The notes under the pieces are model-generated. The model made no database searches and was not told where the DNA came from. It worked only from the letters and a program-made list of their open reading frames with translations. From Adiantum capillus-veneris (taxonomy: Eukaryota > Streptophyta > Polypodiopsida > Polypodiales > Pteridaceae), in assembly GCA_014529385.2 (NCBI GenBank), contig CM043945.1:2824312-2888311 (forward strand): a stretch of 64,000 nucleotides of DNA, read 5' to 3'. Positions within the stretch are counted from its first letter, which is position 1. Each line of letters starts with the position of its first letter. Made by a program: the position numbers and the translations under genes. Below, one piece after another: positions 31,847 to 40,328 of this stretch.

Positions 31847-33730
31847 GTGATCATTACATTCCAGAGAGCAATGGATACGAATCGAGGTAGTGCAGTTCCA
31901 ATCCCCACGTATACCACTCCAGGTCCAAGGTTCGAAGCGGAACCATCACATTTACCTCCTAGTAGTAGATTCAGGGCAGGGGAACCGACAAGGGTAACCC
32001 ATGAAGTCCATGATGCTAGAGAAGGCTTTAGCCGGGACACAGGAGCAATGAGATTGGTAGCCGACCATAGACGCATGAGACCATCTCAAGTAGCCAAGTG
32101 TATGCCAAAGAAGTATGGTGGTTCGGGAGATCCGTATGCACATGTGTCACTCTTTAAGCAAGTCTTAAGAGCTGAGCAGATAACAGATTTCCATACACAA
32201 TACGAGGGATTTGGTCTTACTCTAGAAGGTACGGCATTGACATGGTTTCAACCACTGAACATAGGGGGATTCCATGACATTGACCATTTGCTAAGAGAGT
32301 TTGCTGAGGAATTCTCAAAACGAGGGATTAAGCACAATACGGTCTCACAAATATATGCTTTTAAACAGAGAGAACACAAAAAAGTGAAGGAAGCTTCACT
32401 TCGCTTCAAACAATACATTGAGAGATGTCCAGTACGTGAACGACCACACGATGACAGACTATCTGTTCTCTTTATTGAGGGACTGAGAAACGACACTCTC
32501 AAGAAGGACTTGCACTTGAAAGCTTGTACAAGTTTCGAGCAAGTAATGAGAGAGGCATTGTACTTAGTGGATAACTATACGGTTTATGGAGACGTGTCAA
32601 CGGATACAGATTTCGCATCCAGTAGCTCTTCCTCCATAGCGAGCGAGACTACCACTAAAAAGAATGTTCAAACAACAACCATGCCAAATGTAGAGCAAAT
32701 GATAGAAGATGCTCTAAAAAGGATGGCACCATACCAAAAACCATTGCCAAAAACACTGAAATGGTGTGCTATTGAACAAAAATGGACAAACCATCCAACA
32801 GAGGAGTGCTATTACAACAAAGGGTATGTAAGGGAGCGTCAGTATGCACCTCCTGCTCAATTAGCACCACCTCAAGTACATCCAGTACCTCGATACCCAA
32901 CGGGAAATGTACCAGGACCTATGGGGATAGAAAGACCGCAACCGGTATTGGGACAACAACCACCTTTACCAGGAGCAAGACCAGTACGCATTAGATATGC
33001 ACCAACCTTAGAGAATCAGGAAGAACAAGCCCTAGTGCCTGTTCAAGCCTATTATGAAGAATCTGGTGCACACATGTCTCCAACTGTGTATTACCCACCA
33101 GAAGAACACAAACAACCAGAACCATGGGGCATGATTGGGAATGTTGGAATACCAACAATTACAAGTGCTTCTGATGAAGAGAGATACAATTTGGACGCAA
33201 GAACATTGATGTTCATAGCTCATGGAGGGTTAACAGGACAAAGACCATCCTATCCACAAAGGACGAATCAAATGGGACCAAGACCAACACTAGGACCCTG
33301 TTACAAGTGTGGAGGTGACCATCTGATGAATGTTTGCCCACATACGGAAATCATTAGAATTAACGCTTATTGCACTGAGTGTGGGGTTACTCACTTCATT
33401 GAGGATTGTTCAAAGAATCCAAACAAAGTGCAAAAGACGACATTGAATATGCTAGAAACTATTTCTACCAGCAGTGGGTCTGAGAATGAAACTCTGATAC
33501 CAACGCAAGTTGTTACTAGAGCTCAAGCTAAGAAAACCACTAGAGAACATGAGAATGGAAAGTTAGCGACTGAAATGGTTAGTCCAGGACCACGGAGTCA
33601 GAAAAACACATGGAAAGCTAGAAAAGCACGCATGAAGTTGAGAAAAGAACGTGAAGACGCTATTCTAGCTGAGGAACTAAAGCGAACTAAAGATAGATTA
33701 GAAAAACTTGAGAGTCAAAACGGGAAATGA
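31847..33730 (+). CDS. Element B Gag: capsid domain and zinc knuckles
   Basis: 627 codons. Capsid-type gag domain about residues 85-260 (HVSLFKQVLRAEQITDFHTQ, ALTWFQPLNIGGFHDIDHLL, EASLRFKQYIERCPVRERPH). Then a Pro-rich linker and two zinc knuckles, CYKCGGDHLMNVC and CTECGVTHFIEDC, both CX2CX3HX4C, one residue shorter than the usual CX2CX4HX4C. A TRAQAKK motif and a basic/acidic helical tail follow. It ends in TGA; the next ORF is in the same frame three bases on, so in intact relatives Gag and the next segment are probably continuous, as in Element A. Confidence 0.93.
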   Translation: MIITFQRAMDTNRGSAVPIPTYTTPGPRFEAEPSHLPPSSRFRAGEPTRVTHEVHDAREGFSRDTGAMRLVADHRRMRPSQVAKCMPKKYGGSGDPYAHVSLFKQVLRAEQITDFHTQYEGFGLTLEGTALTWFQPLNIGGFHDIDHLLREFAEEFSKRGIKHNTVSQIYAFKQREHKKVKEASLRFKQYIERCPVRERPHDDRLSVLFIEGLRNDTLKKDLHLKACTSFEQVMREALYLVDNYTVYGDVSTDTDFASSSSSSIASETTTKKNVQTTTMPNVEQMIEDALKRMAPYQKPLPKTLKWCAIEQKWTNHPTEECYYNKGYVRERQYAPPAQLAPPQVHPVPRYPTGNVPGPMGIERPQPVLGQQPPLPGARPVRIRYAPTLENQEEQALVPVQAYYEESGAHMSPTVYYPPEEHKQPEPWGMIGNVGIPTITSASDEERYNLDARTLMFIAHGGLTGQRPSYPQRTNQMGPRPTLGPCYKCGGDHLMNVCPHTEIIRINAYCTECGVTHFIEDCSKNPNKVQKTTLNMLETISTSSGSENETLIPTQVVTRAQAKKTTREHENGKLATEMVSPGPRSQKNTWKARKARMKLRKEREDAILAEELKRTKDRLEKLESQNGK

Positions 33731-33733
33731 GAG

Positions 33734-34483
33734 ATGAGCCCGGAAAGAACGAAACAAAAGAGTATCAAAGAAACAACGAGCTTAAGCTCAGGGGGATCAG
33801 TGCTAGTTGACAAAGTACACGAACCATTGGACGCACTGATGAGAGCTTACGAAGCTAGGTTAAAGAACAACCAAACACAAGAACAGAGGTGGATGACATA
33901 CCCAAACGCGGAATTGGAAAAGCAGAGACTTGAAATGTGCCAGAGAATGATCGAGACTGCACAAGCCTTATTAGAACCACCAAAAGAAACAATGAATTGT
34001 GGAACGGAAAACCCAATTCAGCAAGAGACTATCGTTTCACGGGTAGATGAAAAGACTCCCAGTGCACAAAAGCCTGAAAATACACACAAGGATGACCGCA
34101 TAGTATTGAACACAACCGATCAGGAGATAGAGAGTTTTCATCCAGTCATACAGAGGTCTTACGGAAGAGATGAGGATTACAATGAATTTTGGAAACAAGT
34201 GAGAGAGGCAAACTTTGCAAACGAGCTAAGTTGCCAAGCTAATCAGACAAATTGGGAAAAGGACATCAGGAACCCTCCCATAGTGGAATTTGAGGCAGGA
34301 TCTCAAGTGGACTTGGATCTGCAATCTTACTGGGGAGATGGGGGCTCTGTTAGAACAATGGAGAGCAAACCTCACTCACTGAATACCTTACCTTCATACT
34401 TAGGAGAGTATGAAGCAAAATCCGAGATTAGAGCACTTCCCTCACAATCTCATCAGAAAAAGTCATGGACTCGCAAGGATTGA
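33734..34483 (+). CDS. Gag-protease linker region
   Basis: 249 codons. Contains SLSSGGSVLVDKVHEPLDAL and QRWMTYPNAELEKQRLEMCQ, shared almost word for word with Element A, and the block FEAGSQVDLDLQSYWGDGGS. Function unknown; conserved between A and B. A frameshift near 34455 separates it from the protease ORF, whereas the same stretch is continuous in Element A. Confidence 0.8.
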   Translation: MSPERTKQKSIKETTSLSSGGSVLVDKVHEPLDALMRAYEARLKNNQTQEQRWMTYPNAELEKQRLEMCQRMIETAQALLEPPKETMNCGTENPIQQETIVSRVDEKTPSAQKPENTHKDDRIVLNTTDQEIESFHPVIQRSYGRDEDYNEFWKQVREANFANELSCQANQTNWEKDIRNPPIVEFEAGSQVDLDLQSYWGDGGSVRTMESKPHSLNTLPSYLGEYEAKSEIRALPSQSHQKKSWTRKD

Positions 34484-37122
34484 TAGAGATCTTGTCAACA
34501 CCAGTGACATGCACTATCACTCTAGCTGAGCTTTTGAGGCTAAGACCACATATGTGGACCACTGTAGGAAAATGCTTGGAGAAATTCGGGATAAAAGACC
34601 CAACATCGAGACTGCAAGAGGGTATACAAGAGCTGAGTAAACCACAAAAGAACGTTAAGCCTGTACCCTTAAACAAGGTCGGAGAGTATTGCGAAGGTGA
34701 AGAGGGGAATACAACCTTACTAGTTGAATTCCAAGGAGTGAAGACGATGGCAATACTAGACAACGGAGCTGGGGTAGCCATTGCTACAAAAGAAATCTGG
34801 AAAAAATGGGGGAAATCAGCAATAAGGAAGACTAGGTTGAAACTCCAATTAGCAGATGGACACATGGAGAAACCTATGGGGTTATTAGAGAAAGTCGTAG
34901 TGACTTCTTGCGGCATTGAATACGAACATACTTTTGATATTGTCGATTTTGGTAAGGAGAATAACTATGATATCATATTGGGAAGACCATTCATGAGACA
35001 GTTGAAAATGGTCCAAGATTGGGGCTACGATCACATATACCTGAGAAATATGGAAACCACTACACGTGTGAACCTGAAAGACCATAGCTACAAAGATGTG
35101 AACCGAACACCGGTGGAGGAGTTTGATTCAGCTACTTTGGCGGGATCCGAATTTCCAGCTTGGTTAGGTAAGCCCAAGGAGTTATGGATGTGTGGAGCTT
35201 CGAAATGTGGAAGTATGAAACGAGAAGAATGTGTTTTAGAAAGGGCTATCGAAGACGAAACTTATATAGGAGAACCCTTTCCAGAGGACACGCTTGAACC
35301 ATTAGAATGGACACACATTCTAGCAACCCTAGATGTTTGTGCAATTCCGGATGGTCCCACAACAAAATTTTGCGACAAGGACGGGTACGACGTGGTTCCG
35401 TACTTCATGTTGAGAACTGTACTCGAAAAAGAAACTGAAAAGAACGATACACTGGAAAAGGAAGATGAAGAGGAGGTGTTTCACGACATTCCCGATCATC
35501 CTGAGTGGGGAAATGAAGCAGACAACGAGTCAACGGACAATTCAAGCGGAAAAGAAGAAACTATAACGGATGTCCGATTTTATGATTTTCCGAACCAAAC
35601 TAAACAACGCCAGAAACGCTATAGAGCAAAGAGAAAAACAAAGGGGGTTAGAACCAGTCCGATGCCTAGAATAAGAGGAAAAAATCAATTCCTAATGCTA
35701 GTAAGGGCGGAAGATTGTGTTAAGGACAAGATTTCTGGAAGAATGAGAGGCAATGATCAAAAGAGCTTACGAAAAGACAAAAGAGGCTCAAGAAATCGAG
35801 TTCAAAGGAATGGAACGAAAACAGAAACAGAAAAATCAGAAAAGAACAAGCGCAACAGAGAACACACGGAGTCCAAGTTAGAATGTAGAAACAAGTACAG
35901 AGAGCTCAAGAAAACTCTGAAAGAAGTTTGGACGACAGAAATTGAGAGTGGAGAGGACGAAAACGCCAAAATCAAGGAAAACATGGATGTTCCCTCTCAC
36001 TATAGGAAATTCACAATAGAGGATAGGAAGGTGGTATTAACCCCACCTATTCGAGAGAGGAAGGAGAACGAATCTTATGACGGACCGGAGGATGCAAAAA
36101 AAGTTGATTTAGCAGCTCCAGGTGAGCCACCTAGACCGGTGTACATAGCCACAGATTTGTCTCCAGGCGAGGAAGAGAGACTTTTGAGTCTTCTCAGAGA
36201 GTATAGGGATGTGTTTGCATGGTCTTATAAGGACTTAAAGGGAGTTGACCCATCGATATGCCAACACACAATCCCACTGAAACAAGACGCAAAGCCTAGC
36301 AGACAGAGACCATACACATATAATGATACTTTTGCTAAGAGAATCAAAGAAGAGATAGATAAGCTAATGGAAGCTGAATTCATATACGAGATTGAACACA
36401 CCGATTGGGTATCTCCAATTGTGGTGGTACCCAAGAAGAACGGAAAACTCCGAGTGTGTGTTAACTTAAAGAAAGTGAATGCTACAACAATCAGGGACAA
36501 TTATCCCTTGCCGATAACTGATCATGTTCTAGAGCGTGTATCAGGGAAAACAGCATACTCTTTTCTTGATGGTTTTTCAGGATATAACCAGCTAGCCATA
36601 GCACTGGAAGATCAACATAAAACAGCTTTTGCAACGGAGTGGGGAATTTATGCTCATAGGGTTATGCCTTTTGGTCTAACCAATGCTCCTGCAACCTTCC
36701 AGAGGCTGATGACGCATGCTTTCAAAGAATACTTAAGGTTGTTTCTAGAAATATACATGGATGACTTATGTGTACATTCTCTTCTGAGAGATGAGCATCT
36801 AGAACACCTAAGAAAAGTATTTGAGAAATGTAGGACATATCGCATTTGTCTCAATCCTGAGAAATGTGTGTTTATGGTCCGACAGGGCAGAATTCTGGGA
36901 CATATTGTTTCACAAAACGGAATATCCACGGATTTAGAGAAGATAAAGGTTATAGTGGATATGCCTAGACCAACCAATGCGAAACAAGTACAGAGCTTTA
37001 TGGGACATTGCGGATATTATAGACGATTCATTTACATGTACGCTATAATAGGCCAACCACTTTACAGGCTCATAGTGAACTTTGAATGGACAGAGGAGTG
37101 TGAGGAATCGTTCAAGAAATAG
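34465..37122 (+). pseudogene. Element B Pol part 1: protease 1 and reverse transcriptase
   Basis: 885 codons. Protease 1 at about 34720-35060 has MAILDNGAGVAIATKEI: the serine of D-S-G is Asn here (Element A keeps DSG), and IILGRPFM follows. A conserved stretch LGKPKELWMCGASKCGSMKR, then a very basic linker (about 35580-35990), then RT (36120-37000) with SPIVVVPKKNGKLRVCVNLK, FLDGFSGYNQ, MPFGLTNAPATFQ and the intact YMDD catalytic box (YMDDLCVHS). It ends in TAG just after FEWTEECEESFKK, where RNase H should begin. Confidence 0.95.
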
Positions 37123-37155
37123 AAATTTCGGCATTATCTTCTAGCCAACAAGTTT

Positions 37156-38535
37156 GTGTTTTTTACGAATCACCAAGCCTTGCTCTACCTAGTGAATAAA
37201 CCATGCAATACCGGGAGAATAGTGAGATGGTTCATTATCTTACTGGAATTCGACTTCACGGTAGTAGTAAAGAAAGGAAAAACACATCTTAGAGCTGATC
37301 ATCTTTCGCGATTGATGAATGGAGAAGACCCTATAGGAGTAGATGACGACATGTCAGACGCGTACTTGTTCAACATAGAAATGATACCGAAGTGGTCTCA
37401 AAATGTTGTTAACCTATTAACCTATGGAGGAGAGTTCGATAGAAGAGAATACAACCAGAAACATATTGCTATTCAGCAATCCAAGAATCTTCAATTGGTT
37501 GCAGGAAGGTTGTATCAATTGGGAAATGATCATGTTTTACGACTATGCATCAATCCTGAGGAATATAATATATATTTGTGCGAAGCACATGTTCAAGAAT
37601 GTGCATTTCATTGTTCAAGAAGGAACACATATAGAAATTTGTTACAATTGGGAGTCTATTGGCCAAGAATGAAAGAAAGCGTACATGAATATGTCACTGT
37701 ATGTATTGTATGTTCATCAAAACCGCCAACAGAGTATTCGACATTATATCAGATAATGATCGCTCCAGAATGGAGTCAGTATATTGTTGAATATCTCACA
37801 AATAGAACTTTCCCAGAAGGAACGTCAAAAGCTCGTGAGAAATCTGTAGAGACAGAAGCTAGAGATTACTCTTTAATAGGAGGTCAACTCTATAAGAGAT
37901 GTAAAGACAACCAGCTTAGGATTTGCGCATCAGAGTCTGAGTATGTGATAATCCTAGAGCAAGCTCATGGAGGAGTAGGTGGAGGCCATTTCTCAGGTGA
38001 TAAGACAGCAAAACTTGTCTTAGCCGCAGGAATATGGTGGCCAACATTACATATGGACGCTGAGGAATACGTTAAACGGTGCGATGACTGTCAGCGGACC
38101 AAAGTACCACTTAAAAGAGATGATATGCCGCTTAGACCAATGATGGGGACAAGGGATTTTGCAAAATGGGGGATTGATTATGTCGGACCCATTTCACCTC
38201 CTGCATATAAGACTCATGCACAATACATCATTGTGGCTACAGACTATCTAACAAAGTGGGTCGAAGCAAAGGCAACTCAAAGAGCAGATGCCAGGACCAC
38301 GGCACAGTTTCTATATGAATACGTCTTTGTACGATATGGATTGCCAATAGAAATTGTGAGTGATCGAGGAACACATTTTATAAATGAAGTGATAAAGATC
38401 CTTCTAGATGAATTCATGGTAATCCATAGGAAATCAGCCCCGTATCATCCACAAGCAAACGGACAAGCTGAAGCAACAAACAAAACCATATGCACGGTCC
38501 TCACGAAGATTGTATCTGAGTCGAGAACTGACTAG
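37156..38535 (+). pseudogene. Element B Pol part 2: RNase H end, doubled HHCC, integrase core
   Basis: Same frame as part 1; only 33 bases with a TAG separate them. RNase H is reduced to its tail (NHQALLYLVNKPCNTGRIVR...RADHLSRL); its catalytic core, about 80 residues, is missing. Two consecutive copies of an integrase N-terminal module follow: 37366-37737 (H-x6-H ... CIVC) and 37738-38110 (AHGGVGGGHF ... CDDC). Catalytic core: WGIDYVGPISPPAYKTHAQY, VSDRGTHFINEV and QANGQAEATNK give D, D, E. The frame is cut by TAG at 38533. Confidence 0.93.
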
Positions 38536-38544
38536 GACCAGAAG

Positions 38545-39714
38545 TTGCATTCAACATTATGGGCATATAGGGTAGCATATAAAACATCAATAGGAACGAC
38601 CCCATATAACATGGTTTTTGGGCTAAATGCTATCTTACCAATAGAATTCTTGATTTCAACCTTAAGGGTGGCTAAGGATCTAGAGTGGACAGGGCACGAG
38701 CTTTCTGATAGAATAGATGACCTGGAAAAGCTAGACGAGCTTCGCCTAAAAGCAATAGCTTCTATCTACGCTCAAAAAAGGCGACAAAAGGAATTTTTTG
38801 ATAAGCATGTGCGGACTAAAGAGTTTAAGGTTGGGGACTATGTCCTAGTTTACACTCTGAAACAACATGCTAAGAAGCTTAAAAAGCAAGGGATGGGACC
38901 TCTGGTGATTAAAGATCTATCACCAAGTGGAGCCGTCAAGCTTGCTACATTAGACGGAGAAGAAATGCCCAATTGGATTAGTGGATGCAGAGTGAAAAAG
39001 TATCTTTTGCCGCTAACCCAAAACATGCTTCTCAAAATACATCAAGAAAAGCTGCGTGTCCAGAAAAAAAAAAAGATTGAGGAGGAAGCGCAAGCCGAGG
39101 CGAAGGAAAGAATGGAGAAAAGAAGACTACTGCGTCAAAAACAGCGCAATGAAGGAGCAATACGAATAAACGCAGTCAGCATAACAGAAATGGATAATGA
39201 CAAAGAAGAACCCATCATTGAATGCAAAGTAGGAACCAACCAAATCAAAGCCAGAGCACTATTGGATTCAGGAGCTCAAGCTAACCTACTGTCACTCAGT
39301 TTGTATAGACAATTGACAAATGACACTAAACTACAAACTGCCAAGCAAGCGTTAAAGAGTTACTCTGAGAATTCAATTAAAACTGTTGGATGCACAGTTT
39401 TACATATACAGATTAACCATTATGTGTATCCTCATATGTTTTATGTGGTTGAAGACCAAGCTACACAACATCCATTATTGCTAGGACAACCATGGCAGAA
39501 GCAATACAATGCAATGATTGACTGGAGTTCTAAATCAGTGCTTATCAAATACGAAGGTGAAAGTCAATCAGTTAAGTTCACCAAAGGATCAGAGACAACT
39601 CCAAAGGAAGAATCCAAGAACAAAGGTAAACAACAACCAGAGAAAAAGAAGAAGCAATGGCAACCAAAAGTTTCTATACAACCGGATTACTCTTCGATGA
39701 GGAATTCTCAATAG
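38545..39714 (+). pseudogene. Element B Pol part 3: integrase C-terminus and second retropepsin-like domain
   Basis: Continues in the same frame after the TAG at 38533. LHSTLWAYRVAYKTSIGTTP and the SH3-like GDYVLVYTLKQHAKKL...GPLVIKDLSPSGAVKL complete the integrase. A Lys/Glu-rich helix (39050-39150) leads to a retropepsin fold at about 39205-39570: ECKVGTNQIKARALLDSGAQ, then NLLSLSLYRQL, and HPLLLGQPWQKQYNAMIDW. D-S-G and the hydrophobic-LG element are both kept. A protease after integrase, in addition to the usual one before RT, is unusual. TAG at 39712 ends the ORF. Confidence 0.9.
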
Positions 39715-39774
39715 TGGATAAGGAAGACAAGCAATAATATAACAGCTCAACCTTGGGAAAAAACGGAGTCAAAA

Positions 39775-40293
39775 TTGGTATGGAGACCAAAAAAGGTTGT
39801 GCCAGAGAACACTAAGGTGGAAAACAGAGTCTTCAATACCAGACAACAGAGTGATTCCAGACAATCAAGGACAGTGACACAGATCTGGATTCCAAAGAAG
39901 TTCATGACGGCACAAAGCTATAGCAAGCAAATTTGGATCCCAAAGATTTGTAAACAGGAACTCCCTTCAGTACAATCAACGGACACTCTTAGGTATTTCA
40001 AGTCTAGGAAATCAACACAAAGAACAAGGCCGGTTTGGGTTGCAAAGAGTTTGTGGCAAGCACAAGTGAAGCGGAAGCAGATTTGGATTGTGAAAGAGAA
40101 CAACAAAGTAAAGAAGAATCCATCAACTGATTCTACTACCGAAGTGCCAAAACCAACCCAAAACCCAACCACCAATCCTTCAATCAAACAAAGAGCAGCT
40201 TTATTGGAAAGACTGTTGTATCATCGCTCTACAATTGCATTGGGAACTTATGACCAAAACAACTACAATGCTTCGCCCACAGACACTTCATAG
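39775..40293 (+). CDS. Element B Trp-Ile-Pro-Lys repeat region
   Basis: 172 codons from the first Met; the frame is that of Pol and is open from the TAG at 39712 (next codon Trp), so the region was probably the Pol C-terminus. Units: LVWRPKK, TQIWIPKKF, KQIWIPKIC, RPVWVAKSL, KQIWIVKEN. Same organisation as Element A 15693-16430 with fewer units. Followed at once by the internal polypurine tract. Function unknown; nucleic-acid or Gag contact by Trp/Lys is a guess. Confidence 0.75.
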   Translation: MVWRPKKVVPENTKVENRVFNTRQQSDSRQSRTVTQIWIPKKFMTAQSYSKQIWIPKICKQELPSVQSTDTLRYFKSRKSTQRTRPVWVAKSLWQAQVKRKQIWIVKENNKVKKNPSTDSTTEVPKPTQNPTTNPSIKQRAALLERLLYHRSTIALGTYDQNNYNASPTDTS

Positions 40294-40314
40294 TCGTCCG
40301 GGAGGACTCAGACT

Positions 40315-40328
40315 AGGAGGGGGGGAGG
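40315..40328 (+). promoter_or_regulatory. internal polypurine tract of Element B
   Basis: AGGAGGGGGGGAGG, matched in sequence and position by Element A 15393-15406 and close to the 3' tract (46382-46393). It marks the border between Pol and the second leader. Confidence 0.68.
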
